Shown here one piece after another: positions 1 through 6,847 of a DNA stretch of 20,182 nt. The DNA lies in assembly GCA_964460185.1 (NCBI GenBank), contig CAYWTM010000058.1, positions 1-20,182 of the forward strand, read 5' to 3'. Position 1 is the first letter of the stretch; each line of letters begins with the position of its first letter. Made by a program: the position numbers and the translations under genes. The stretch is from JAVJPJ01 sp040217295. Lineage in GTDB: Bacteria; Pseudomonadota; Alphaproteobacteria; Rhodobacterales; Rhodobacteraceae. The notes under the pieces are model-generated. The model made no database searches and was not told where the DNA came from. It saw only the letters and a program-made list of their open reading frames with translations.

Positions 1-264
1 ACAGGCAAGGCAGAGGTCGGTGTGCGCCCCGAAAGCCTGACTCTTTTGTATGAAGGGCAGGGCGCGGAGGCGGGGCGAGCAGCCACGGGATCGGTGACCG
101 AGGTCGTCTACTACGGAGACATGACCTATTACGATATCTTGCTCGATGGTGCACCAAGGCCGGTGCGGGTGTCGATGCGCAACATGCCGGGGCGGCGTGT
201 TCTGGATATCGGCGAGGCGGTCAACCTGGCCTGGGATCCGCAGGCGATGGTGCTGTTCCCCTGA
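1..264 (+). CDS. ABC transporter ATP-binding protein, C-terminal TOBE part (partial, 5' end outside window)
   Basis: The reading frame is open from base 1 and ends at TGA 262-264, giving the last 87 residues of a longer protein. It reads T-G-K-A-E-V-G-V-R-P-E-S-L near the start. The VRPE(S/D) signature followed by a beta-rich stretch (TGSVTEVVYYGDMTYYDILL, then VRVSMRN) is typical of the C-terminal TOBE domain of spermidine/putrescine or iron-type ABC importer ATPases (PotA/FbpC class), which sits after the nucleotide-binding domain and helps regulate or recognise the cognate permease. The Walker motifs lie upstream of the window, so the substrate cannot be named. The next gene is convergent, with a gap of only 21 bases and no obvious terminator in it. 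ABC ATPase is a firm call; the polyamine-type subclass is inference from the TOBE sequence. Confidence 0.77.
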   Translation, partial: TGKAEVGVRPESLTLLYEGQGAEAGRAATGSVTEVVYYGDMTYYDILLDGAPRPVRVSMRNMPGRRVLDIGEAVNLAWDPQAMVLFP

Positions 265-285
265 ACCGGCCCGCGTGGCCGCGTG

Positions 286-525
286 TCAGGCCTTGCGCAC
301 CAGATAGGCGGTCGTTTCGCCCATGTCGGTCGATCCAAGATAGCCGTGACCCTGTTCCGCGCAGAAATGGGGCACATCAACGGCCGCCATCACATCGGTC
401 GCCAGCAGGCGCGCGACCTGGCCCGGCGCCATGTCTTGCAGCCGTTTGCGCAAGCGCAGAACGGGCAGGGGGCACAGCAAACCCTGTGCGTCGATCTCGA
501 TATCCCATTCCATGGCGCGGGGCAT
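286..525 (-). CDS. TusA-family sulfurtransferase
   Basis: A 79-residue protein of the size and pattern of the TusA/SirA/YeeD family. The diagnostic CPxP motif is seen as C18-P-L-P21 in GLLCPLPVLRLRK, and the following LRKRLQDMAPGQVARLLATD matches the helix-strand order of the fold. The family carries sulfur as a persulfide on this cysteine, for example to tRNA thiolation or molybdenum-cofactor pathways; the partner here is unknown. A second cysteine (C55) is present. The first ATG (525) is used, but an internal ATG at 513 (MEWDIEI) is almost as good and neither has a clear Shine-Dalgarno. The gene is divergent from ccdA, with 82 bases between the starts, which hints at a shared thiol/sulfur theme without proving it. 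I do not assign the symbol tusA because several paralogous families share CPxP. Confidence 0.86.
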   Translation of the reverse strand: MPRAMEWDIEIDAQGLLCPLPVLRLRKRLQDMAPGQVARLLATDVMAAVDVPHFCAEQGHGYLGSTDMGETTAYLVRKA

Positions 526-607
526 AGGCGTTGTGTTTTGTCCTGTCCACGCGAATGTGACAACGACCCCCCGTGACCTGGGCGAATTATCAAGCTAGGC
601 AAAGGAC

Positions 608-1363
608 ATGTTCGGGATTGATCTGTTCGATGCGTCGCTCTTGCCGGCGATGCTGGTGGCGCTGACCGCCGGTGTGCTGAGTTTCCTCAGCCCCTGCGTC
701 TTGCCTATCGTGCCGCCCTACCTGGCGTATATGGGCGGCATCACCATGGCCGATATCGACACCGAGGCGCATACCGCACGGAAAAAGGCGCTGCTGGCTG
801 CGGTGTTCTTTGTCCTGGGATTGTCGACCGTGTTCGTGTTCCTCGGTTTCACGGCGTCGATCTTCGGGCAGTTCTTCTTGCAGAACCAGATCCTGCTGGC
901 GCGCATATCAGGGGCCGTGATCATCGTCTTCGGGCTGCATTTCCTGGGCGTCATCACCATTCCGATCCTCAACCGGGAGGCGCGACTGGATGCGGGCGAC
1001 CAGGGCGGATCGGCCTTTGGCGCCTATATTCTGGGTCTGGCCTTTGCCTTTGGCTGGACGCCGTGCATCGGCCCGCAACTGGGCGCGATCCTGTCCATCG
1101 CCGCCACCGAGGCAAGTGTACAACGCGGCACGACGCTCTTGGGGGTCTATGCGCTTGGCCTTGGGATCCCGTTCTTGCTGGCGGCCGCCTTCATCGACCG
1201 GGCGATGGGCGTGATGGCGCGGCTCAAACGTCACATGAAAACCATCGAACGGGCCATGGGCGTCTTGTTGGTGGGGGTCGGCGTGGCGCTGATGACGGGG
1301 GCGTTTTCCGCCTTTGCCTTCTGGCTGCTTGAAACCTTTCCGGCGCTTGGCCTTCTGGGCTGA
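608..1363 (+). CDS. ccdA: Cytochrome c biogenesis protein CcdA (transmembrane thiol-disulfide electron carrier)
   Basis: A 251-residue, strongly hydrophobic protein with about six membrane helices, the normal length for short CcdA (a DsbD beta-domain homologue without the periplasmic domains). The two redox cysteines are visible: C30 in LSFLSPCVLPIVPPYLAYM and C153 in FGWTPCIGPQLGAIL, each in its proline-flanked family motif. CcdA passes reducing equivalents from cytoplasmic thioredoxin across the inner membrane to periplasmic thioredoxin-like proteins that keep apocytochrome c haem-binding cysteines reduced. The start is set by family length and the MFGIDLFDA beginning. The purine run AAAGGA ends only one base before ATG, an unusually tight Shine-Dalgarno spacing. 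No ccm genes lie in the window. Family assignment is firm; the cytochrome c role is family knowledge. Confidence 0.94.
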   Translation: MFGIDLFDASLLPAMLVALTAGVLSFLSPCVLPIVPPYLAYMGGITMADIDTEAHTARKKALLAAVFFVLGLSTVFVFLGFTASIFGQFFLQNQILLARISGAVIIVFGLHFLGVITIPILNREARLDAGDQGGSAFGAYILGLAFAFGWTPCIGPQLGAILSIAATEASVQRGTTLLGVYALGLGIPFLLAAAFIDRAMGVMARLKRHMKTIERAMGVLLVGVGVALMTGAFSAFAFWLLETFPALGLLG

Positions 1364-1406
1364 AAAACACCTTAGCATGGCCTGATTTGCACGCTACTGT
1401 GCCGCA

Positions 1407-2693
1407 ATGAGCAGCGACGGGACGCCTGAGACCCGACACGAGGTCAGACATCGCCGGGTGATGTACATCCCCGGCTATGATCCTGTTCCGCCACGCAAAT
1501 ACCGCGAACGCTACCGCGCGCAATCGGCGCGTCAGGCGAACATCTCGGGCTACGGGATCGCGCTTGGCAAGAACCGGACGAAGGGACGGTTTGGCTGGCA
1601 CGTGGCGGGCGATATGGACGGCGCGAAAGTCGAGACGGATGTCGAGGTCATGTATTGGGCCGACATCGTGCGCAGCTCGATGGAACAGGGCATTGCGGGC
1701 ACCTACCTGCACCTGGCGCGCACGGCATGGGCCTATGTCGGATCGGGGGCATTGTTCCGGCTGATGCGCCTGCGCAAGGGGCCGGTGATCGCCGCGCTTT
1801 ATCCGGTCGTGGTGTTGTCGGGGCAACTGGCCCTTGCGCTGGCGATTGGCCTGTTGGCAGCCTGGGTGGTTCTTGCAGCCAGCAACCAGGTGCTGGCCTG
1901 GGGGCAGGGCGTGGCGGTTCCGACACGATCCTTGCCGGTTGTTGGGGCCTGGGCCCTGGTCGGGGTGGTGACACCATTGGTTGCGTGGCTGGTGCTGAGG
2001 TGGTTCGCGAAAAAGGATCATGTGCTGGCGTGGTACCTGATGCATGACTACGCATTTTCCGCGCGGCTTAACGGGGCCTATCCCCCCGAGCAGGAAAGCC
2101 GGATGGCCCAGTTCGCCGACCGGATCGCCGAAGCGCTGCAATCGGATGCCGATGAGGTGCTGATCGTGGGCCATTCATCGGGGGCCTATATCGCCGTATC
2201 GATCCTGTCCGATCTGATCCGGGACGGCCGCGTGCCTGCTGGAGGTCCGGTCTTGTCCTTGCTGACGCTTGGTCACGTGGTGCCGATGGTCAGCTTCCTT
2301 CCCAAGGCCACGCGGCTGCGGGCGGACCTGGCATTTCTTTCGGCGCGACCGGAATTGACATGGATCGACGTCACCGCCCCCGGAGATGGCTGCGCCTTTG
2401 CGCTGTGCGACCCGGTATCGGTGTCGGGTGTCGCGCCGCCCGACAAACGCTGGCCACTGGTCTTGTCAGCGGCGTTTTCTCAGACCCTGGCACCGGAAAC
2501 ATGGGCCGCGCTGCGCTGGAAGTTGTTCGAACTGCATTTCCAATACCTCAACGCCTTCGACCGGCCGGGGGACTACGACTATTTCCGCATCACCGCAGGC
2601 CCGATGACACTGGCCACGCGGTTCGCGGGGCGCGCGCCGTCACAAAGCCGGATCGAGACGCCCGTGAACCGCTATACGGACCACGCGGCATGA
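1407..2693 (+). CDS. Membrane-anchored alpha/beta-hydrolase-like protein of unknown function
   Basis: A 428-residue protein I cannot assign to a named enzyme. The N-terminal part has MYIPGYDPVPPRKYRERYR (from residue 19), a strand-loop start often seen at the beginning of alpha/beta hydrolase folds. Two hydrophobic spans at about residues 127-157 and 175-199 look like membrane helices. A cytoplasmic-type core follows with VLIVGHSSGAY: G255-H-S257-S-G259 fits the nucleophile elbow GxSxG, making S257 the likely nucleophile. Possible acid and base partners (D321 in TWIDVTAPGD, later histidines) cannot be fixed by eye. Its TGA overlaps the ATG of the P450 (ATGA, 2690-2693), so the two are translationally coupled and probably act on the same lipid or ester substrate (inference). 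No clear Shine-Dalgarno precedes ATG 1407; an in-frame ATG at 1461 is an alternative. Confidence 0.76.
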   Translation: MSSDGTPETRHEVRHRRVMYIPGYDPVPPRKYRERYRAQSARQANISGYGIALGKNRTKGRFGWHVAGDMDGAKVETDVEVMYWADIVRSSMEQGIAGTYLHLARTAWAYVGSGALFRLMRLRKGPVIAALYPVVVLSGQLALALAIGLLAAWVVLAASNQVLAWGQGVAVPTRSLPVVGAWALVGVVTPLVAWLVLRWFAKKDHVLAWYLMHDYAFSARLNGAYPPEQESRMAQFADRIAEALQSDADEVLIVGHSSGAYIAVSILSDLIRDGRVPAGGPVLSLLTLGHVVPMVSFLPKATRLRADLAFLSARPELTWIDVTAPGDGCAFALCDPVSVSGVAPPDKRWPLVLSAAFSQTLAPETWAALRWKLFELHFQYLNAFDRPGDYDYFRITAGPMTLATRFAGRAPSQSRIETPVNRYTDHAA

Positions 2694-4051
2694 GCGCGCA
2701 TGATCTGCCGCCCAAGCCGCCTGCACGCGCGGCGCGCGTGTCGCTGTGGCGCTACATGAAGCTGTTCCGGCAAGACATCCTGTCGGCCCAACCCGAACGG
2801 CTCTACGGCGCGTGGATGGCCGAATTCCGCACGCCGTTCTTTCGATCCTATCTGGTGAATCAGCCCGACCTCGTGGACGAAGTTCTCAAGGCGCGCCCGA
2901 TGGATTTTCCTAAATCCGATCGGGTGGGCGAGGGGTTGCGGCCGCTCTTGGGGAATTCCGTGTTCCTGACCAATGGCGAGACCTGGAAACGCCAGCGCCG
3001 GATCATCGATCCGGCCTTTGAAGGCGGACGATTGCGCGACACCTTTCCCGCCATGTGGGCAGCGGGCGAGGCGGCTGTTGCCCGGATGGGGCGCGGCCCG
3101 GTCGAGATCGAGGAAGAGATGAGCCATGCCGCAGCCGACGTCATCTTTCGCACCTTGTTTTCCATCCCGATCGAGGACCGCATGGCGGCGGCGGTCTTTC
3201 GTCAGTTTCGCGCCTATCAGCGCACGCAGCCGATCCTGAACGCGGCCGCTTTCGTGCCCCTGCCGCACTGGATGCCGCGCGGTCACAGGGCCGAAACCCG
3301 GCGCACGGCACGGGCCATCAGGGGTCTGATCACCGAGCTGACCGCGCGCCGCAATGCCGAGATCGAGGCCGGCACCGCGCCGGACGATCTTGCCACCAAG
3401 ATCATGACCACCCGCGACCCCGAAAGCGGTGAAGGCTTCAGCACCCAGGAGATGGTCGACCAGGTCGCGATCTTTTTCCTGGCCGGCCATGAAACCAGCG
3501 CATCGGCGCTTGGCTGGACGCTGTACCTGCTGGCGCGCTACCCCGAATGGCAGGACCGCGTGGCGGCAGAGGCGCAAGCAGCACTCGGCACAGCGCCGGA
3601 TTTCGCGGTGATGTCGCAGCTGAAACTGGCGCGGGATGTGTTCCGCGAATCCCTGCGGCTTTATCCTCCGGTGCCCATGATGGTGCGTGAAACGACCTGT
3701 CCGGAACAATTTCGCGGCCGCGCCGTGCCCAAGGGCAGCCAGATCGTTGTGTCGCCGTGGCATTTGCATCGTCATTCCAGGTTGTGGGACAACCCCGATG
3801 GCTTTGATCCGGCGCGCTGGCAGTCGGACAATGGCCGCAAGTGCCTGCGCGAGGCCTTCATTCCGTTTTCCGCCGGCGCGCGGGTTTGCACCGGCGCCGG
3901 CTTCGCCATGGTCGAGGGGCCGCTGCTGCTGGCGATGCTGATGCGGACTTTGCGCTTTGACATCGTGGACGGGCACGACCCGGTGCCGGTTGCGTATCTG
4001 ACCGTACGCGCACGGGACGGGATCTGGCTGAAGGTCAGCGCACGAGGGTAG
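2690..4051 (+). CDS. Cytochrome P450
   Basis: A complete 453-residue P450 monooxygenase. All landmark motifs are visible: the C-helix W99-K-R-Q-R103 contacting the haem propionate, the I-helix oxygen-activating AGHETS at 265-270, the K-helix E320-S-L-R323, a PERF-like DPARW near 373-377, and the haem loop FSAGARVCTGAGFA with the axial cysteine C400. There is no N-terminal signal or membrane anchor, as usual for soluble bacterial P450s fed by separate ferredoxin partners; no ferredoxin or reductase gene lies nearby. The frame is open far upstream of 2690, but the ATG at 2690 overlaps the stop of the hydrolase gene and gives the normal P450 length, so the longer frame is rejected. The general architecture (WKRQR, long I helix, ETTCPEQF region) looks closer to fatty-acid or terpenoid hydroxylase clans than to the short P450cam type (inference). 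Substrate unknown. Confidence 0.96.
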   Translation: MSAHDLPPKPPARAARVSLWRYMKLFRQDILSAQPERLYGAWMAEFRTPFFRSYLVNQPDLVDEVLKARPMDFPKSDRVGEGLRPLLGNSVFLTNGETWKRQRRIIDPAFEGGRLRDTFPAMWAAGEAAVARMGRGPVEIEEEMSHAAADVIFRTLFSIPIEDRMAAAVFRQFRAYQRTQPILNAAAFVPLPHWMPRGHRAETRRTARAIRGLITELTARRNAEIEAGTAPDDLATKIMTTRDPESGEGFSTQEMVDQVAIFFLAGHETSASALGWTLYLLARYPEWQDRVAAEAQAALGTAPDFAVMSQLKLARDVFRESLRLYPPVPMMVRETTCPEQFRGRAVPKGSQIVVSPWHLHRHSRLWDNPDGFDPARWQSDNGRKCLREAFIPFSAGARVCTGAGFAMVEGPLLLAMLMRTLRFDIVDGHDPVPVAYLTVRARDGIWLKVSARG

Positions 4052-4361
4052 GGGGCATGCGGCAGGGGGATATGGGATGCGGCGCCGCCAAGGGACGGGG
4101 CGGCGCCGCAAAATCTGGACCCGGTGCAGGGGACAAGGGGATAGCGCACCGACCCAAGGGGCAAGCCGTGCCTCAGCAAGTACTCTACTGCGACACGGCT
4201 CAACCGGTTACCCGGCCGGATCACCGCACTGGTACAAATCAGCGCCATGACCCTGCGTTCCTGGCTGTGAAGCCATCACTCATGGAACGCCCCGAACTTG
4301 CCCCCAGCGCACCTGAAAAGAAATTGCGGGAATCCTTACCACAGGCCTGCGATCGGGACGT
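4052..4361. other. Non-coding gap between the P450 and luxR-type genes
   Basis: This is a 310-base convergent intergenic stretch. It contains the hairpin at 4079-4109 and an AACCGGTT palindrome near 4202. Open frames cross it on both strands, but they are arginine-, proline- and glycine-rich, run into neighbouring genes, and have no Shine-Dalgarno. I see no convincing gene. The luxR-type gene ends at its right edge. On the minus strand, just after that stop, there is a run ending in ATTTCTTTT that could aid termination, but without a clear stem. Confidence 0.5.
4079..4109 (+). terminator. Perfect 11-bp inverted repeat, candidate terminator of the hydrolase-P450 unit
   Basis: GCGGCGCCGCC at 4079-4089 and its exact complement GGCGGCGCCGC at 4099-4109 enclose the 9-base loop AAGGGACGG, 27 bases after the P450 stop. 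All stem pairs are G-C. The right arm is followed by AAAATCT, not a T run, so it is not a textbook intrinsic terminator for the plus strand. On the minus strand the stem is preceded by AGATTTT. It may be a 3'-end stabilising or Rho-assisted structure. Confidence 0.45.
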
Positions 4362-5168
4362 TTACACGCCTTGAGACACGGTTCCGCTGATTTTCGGGCG
4401 CGCGCCCGAGGTTCCAAGCCCCGTGTCCTCGATCCGGAAAATCTGGTTCAGGATAGACGCTTTGCGAACAGCCTGCGCGGTCGTTTCGACCCCCAGCGCA
4501 TCGCGGGCGCCGCGCAGGTGTTTCTCGATGGTCGCCACGTTGCGTTCCAGGATCAGGGCGATGTCCTGCATCGTCTTGCCGTCGGCCACCAGTTCCAGCA
4601 CCTCCGATTGGCGCAAGGTCAAAAGCGTCCGCTGCCCCGTGGCAGGCAATTGCAAGATGCACAGATGCGCGACATGATTGATGATCTCGATCTCTGCGCC
4701 ATGCTTGGCCCAGACCCGGTCGGCATCTTGCTGCGTCATGCCTTTCTTCGCGGCCAGACCGATCCCCGCATTTGCGTTCTTGATGCTCATGGGAAAGCTG
4801 ATCGTGTAACCCGCCAGAATTTCGTGCTTTTCGTTCAGGGCGCGCATGGCTTGTTCACCCTTTGTAAGGGTGTGCTCGGACATTTGCGCGTAAACGTCAT
4901 GCCAGGATGCGACGCCGACATTCTGGGTCGCCCATCGCATCATGAGACCGTCGCGAAACATGCCGCCGTTCACATAGGCTTCGACGTAGTCGGTGGGCAT
5001 GTTGGTCAACAACAGCGCGTCTTCGGGGTTGTCATAAAGGCCCGCACCCCGAAACGCGTTGAAGGCATAGAACAACCGGTCAAAGCCATAATCGGCCATG
5101 ACCTGCGTGTGGTGCGCCCACAGATCCTCCACGCAACTCATATGCAGGTAGGGGCGCAGCGTCTTCAT
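4362..5168 (-). CDS. LuxR-family transcriptional regulator with autoinducer-binding domain
   Basis: A 268-residue protein. Residues about 15-165 resemble the autoinducer-binding domain of LuxR proteins, and 183-243 are a LuxR-type helix-turn-helix (LTLRQSEVLELVADGKTMQ, then DIALILERNVATIEKHL), with the conserved E189 and G197. In the ligand domain Y61 and Y65 sit at the usual W...Y spacing, W89 is present, and the usual Asp-Pro pair is D73-G74, so the pocket is not canonical. About 25 residues extend past the helix-turn-helix, ending SGTVSQGV. The start is ATG 5168, which overlaps the aroQ stop (ATGA), although the frame is open further upstream. No luxI-type synthase is seen, so it behaves as a LuxR solo within this window. 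Its signal and targets are unknown. Confidence 0.9.
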   Translation of the reverse strand: MKTLRPYLHMSCVEDLWAHHTQVMADYGFDRLFYAFNAFRGAGLYDNPEDALLLTNMPTDYVEAYVNGGMFRDGLMMRWATQNVGVASWHDVYAQMSEHTLTKGEQAMRALNEKHEILAGYTISFPMSIKNANAGIGLAAKKGMTQQDADRVWAKHGAEIEIINHVAHLCILQLPATGQRTLLTLRQSEVLELVADGKTMQDIALILERNVATIEKHLRGARDALGVETTAQAVRKASILNQIFRIEDTGLGTSGARPKISGTVSQGV

Positions 5169-5608
5169 GCGATGGACCCGTTCAGACGGCCGTGCATGGC
5201 GGTCATGGCCAGTGGATAGCCTGCCGCACCGAACCCCAAGATGACGCCGACGCACACGGGCGCGATCATCGAGACATGACGAAATTCCTCGCGTGCATGG
5301 GTGTTTGAGAGGTGAAGTTCAATCACCGGCAGTTCGATCGCGGTGATCGCGTCGCGCAGGGCGATGGATGTGTGCGTATAGGCGCCCGCGTTCAAAATGA
5401 CGCCGTCCATGGCACCACGCGCCGCATGCAGATGATCGACAAGCGCTCCTTCGATGTTGGATTGCTCAAAGCTGACCTCGACGCCAAGCGTGGCGCCAAG
5501 TTCCATGCATGTCGCCTTGATATCGCTCAAGGTCGTGTGACCGTAAACCGTGGGCTCACGTGTGCCCAAAAGGTTCAGGTTGGGGCCGTTAAGTACCAGA
5601 ATTTTCAT
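5165..5608 (-). CDS. aroQ: 3-dehydroquinate dehydratase, type II
   Basis: A 147-residue protein of the standard type II size. It converts 3-dehydroquinate to 3-dehydroshikimate in the shikimate pathway (or in quinate catabolism) as a cytoplasmic dodecamer. Visible signatures are MKILVLNGPNLNLLGTREP with R17 of the mobile lid, catalytic Y22 in the VYG motif, N73 in ILNAGAYTHTS with H79, the ELHLSN motif carrying H99, and R110 in EEFRH. ATG 5608 has a good Shine-Dalgarno (AGGGA, 7-base spacing). The longer upstream frame is rejected because homologues begin at MKILVLNGPNLN. Its last codon overlaps the start of the LuxR-type gene, so the two should share a transcript. No other aro gene is adjacent, which leaves both a biosynthetic and a quinate-linked role possible. 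Confidence 0.97.
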   Translation of the reverse strand: MKILVLNGPNLNLLGTREPTVYGHTTLSDIKATCMELGATLGVEVSFEQSNIEGALVDHLHAARGAMDGVILNAGAYTHTSIALRDAITAIELPVIELHLSNTHAREEFRHVSMIAPVCVGVILGFGAAGYPLAMTAMHGRLNGSIA

Positions 5609-5917
5609 GTCAGTTTCCCTTTGAGCCCGAGTATACGCGGCCTTGGGGCCGTTGAAAGAGCACAAAACGGCTTCACGTCAACAGCGTGTGCAGGTCGGAC
5701 ACGGCGTATCGGTGGTGGGATATGGGCCAGCCAGGCGATATTTGCATTGCAAGACAACAAGTTGCAGGGCATTGCGGATGTCGGGGTGATGCGGGGTATT
5801 GTTCAAAGCCCTTGAAGCGCTTGTCCAATTCACGCAGGTTTTTCAGCAGATGTTCGGGTACGGGCCGCGCAGGTATCGTGCAATATTAACATAATCATGA
5901 TTACAGGATAATTGTAC
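5609..5917. promoter_or_regulatory. Divergent intergenic region between aroQ and the amidohydrolase gene
   Basis: These 309 bases separate two divergent starts and should hold both promoters. Features seen are: the aroQ Shine-Dalgarno complement (TCCCT, 5616-5620); the palindrome TTGCATTGCAA (5742-5752) with further TTGCA/TTGCG units near 5762 and 5773; AAGCGCTT (5815-5822); and an AT-rich run from about 5880 to 5913 containing a 12-base palindrome. No protein-coding frame here is convincing, and I see no 18-20 base dyad of the classical lux-box type. Confidence 0.5.
5892..5903. promoter_or_regulatory. Perfect 12-bp palindrome TAATCATGATTA, possible operator
   Basis: TAATCATGATTA is its own reverse complement and lies in the only AT-rich patch of the region, 14 bases before GTG 5918. 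CATAAT at 5890-5895 overlaps its left end and could serve as a -10 element for the plus-strand gene, although no good -35 is visible at the right distance. An operator overlapping a promoter is an inference from position and symmetry alone. Confidence 0.3.
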
Positions 5918-6847
5918 GTGGCCCAGCCAAGCCTGCAAGACCTGATCCCTACCGGCTATATCGACGCCCATCACCACGTGTGGGCCCCCGAAAGCCGTGG
6001 CGACGATATCGGCTATGGCTGGCTGCGCGATATCGGTGCTGCCAAACCGTTCGGCGATCCGACCCCAATTCAGCGCGACTACCCTTGGGATGAATTTCTG
6101 TCCGAGACGCCGTTGCCGCCGGTCGCGTCGGTACACGTGCAGACCGATGGTGCCCTGCCCGATCCGGTGCGCGAAACGCGGTTCGTGGCGGAGACGGCCA
6201 AAGATCATCCGGTGGCAATTGTCGGGCTTGCGGATCTGTGCAGCGATACTCTCGCCGAAACTCTGGCGCGTCACGCGCAAACGCCGGGATTTCGCGGAGT
6301 TCGACAGATCGTCAGCTACCTGCCTGACGATCCCGCGCTGAGCTTTGCGCCGCGTGCCTATCTGTCCGATCCGGCATGGCAATCGGGATTGGCGGCTGTT
6401 GCACAGGCCCGGTTGCGGTTTGACCTGCAATGCTACCCCGAACAGATGGCCCAAGCGGCCGATGTGATCGCGCAGCATCCCGCGATGCCGGTGATCCTGG
6501 ATCATGCCGGCAGCCCACGCCATGGCGATGATGCCGTCTGGCGTGATGGGATCAGGCATCTGGCGGCCCGACGGCAGGTATCGGTGAAATTGAGCGGCTG
6601 GGGCATGTTCGACCCCCATTGGACGGCGGAAACGATCACCCCGATGGTGGCCTATCTGCTGGACCAGTTTGGCCCGCACCGCCTGATGTTTGGCTCGAAC
6701 TTCCCGGTGGAAAAGCTGGCCCGCGATTATGATACGGTTTTGCGCGAAACTGTCCGGGCGGTGTTCTTTACCGATGCGCAGGCCCTGCCCCGCATCTTTC
6801 GGGACAATGCAGAACGTGTTTACGGTCTTGCTCAGCCCAGGGCATAG
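5918..6847 (+). CDS. Amidohydrolase-2 family metal-dependent hydrolase (lactonase-like)
   Basis: A 309-residue TIM-barrel hydrolase of the COG3618/Amidohydro_2 type. Landmarks are YIDAHHHVW (metal-binding H18-x-H20), VHVQ near 72-75, GFRGVRQI near 124-131, DHAG with H196, SVKLSGWG near 222-229, and FGSNFPVE near 258-264, where N261 stands in the place often held by the catalytic Asp of GSDWP. The family includes sugar-lactone, 2-pyrone-4,6-dicarboxylate and 4-sulfomuconolactone hydrolases; the substrate here cannot be named. The start is uncertain. TTG 5912 is in frame, but AGGA at 5905-5908 is only 3 bases from it and 9 bases from GTG 5918, so GTG is preferred. The gene stands alone on the plus strand, divergent from aroQ, and its 3' end overlaps phoB by 16 bases. 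Confidence 0.89.
   Translation: MAQPSLQDLIPTGYIDAHHHVWAPESRGDDIGYGWLRDIGAAKPFGDPTPIQRDYPWDEFLSETPLPPVASVHVQTDGALPDPVRETRFVAETAKDHPVAIVGLADLCSDTLAETLARHAQTPGFRGVRQIVSYLPDDPALSFAPRAYLSDPAWQSGLAAVAQARLRFDLQCYPEQMAQAADVIAQHPAMPVILDHAGSPRHGDDAVWRDGIRHLAARRQVSVKLSGWGMFDPHWTAETITPMVAYLLDQFGPHRLMFGSNFPVEKLARDYDTVLRETVRAVFFTDAQALPRIFRDNAERVYGLAQPRA

Noticed and set aside
1224..2174. 316-codon minus-strand frame across ccdA and the hydrolase gene
   Set aside because: It spans two plus-strand genes, shows no domain signature, and is rich in Pro, Arg and His.
2360..2689. N-terminal extension of the P450 frame back to 2360
   Set aside because: This part overlaps the hydrolase coding sequence in another frame. 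The ATG at 2690 overlaps the hydrolase stop and gives normal P450 length.
2672..4111. Long open frame (479 codons) on the minus strand opposite the P450 gene
   Set aside because: It mirrors the P450 gene, whose motifs are all on the plus strand. The product is rich in Arg, His and Gln with no recognisable domain, a common by-product of GC-rich third positions.
3772..4248. Minus-strand frame whose first half reads fairly protein-like (MALICTSAVIRPGNRLSRVA)
   Set aside because: It continues into the antisense strand of the P450 3' end, has no family resemblance that I can name, and has no ribosome-binding site.
4057..4374. Possible 105-residue protein in the gap after the P450
   Set aside because: Its beginning is the GC hairpin, the product is Gly/Arg/Pro-rich without domain or Shine-Dalgarno, and it runs into the luxR-type gene on the other strand.
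5686..5889. 67-residue frame in the aroQ/amidohydrolase gap
   Set aside because: Composition is unlike a protein of this genome (Cys/Arg/Gly-rich), there is no Shine-Dalgarno, and it would occupy the region expected to hold promoters.
5609..5917. Classical lux box for the LuxR-type regulator
   Set aside because: No 18-20 base dyad with CTG-N10-CAG character was found; only shorter unrelated palindromes are present.
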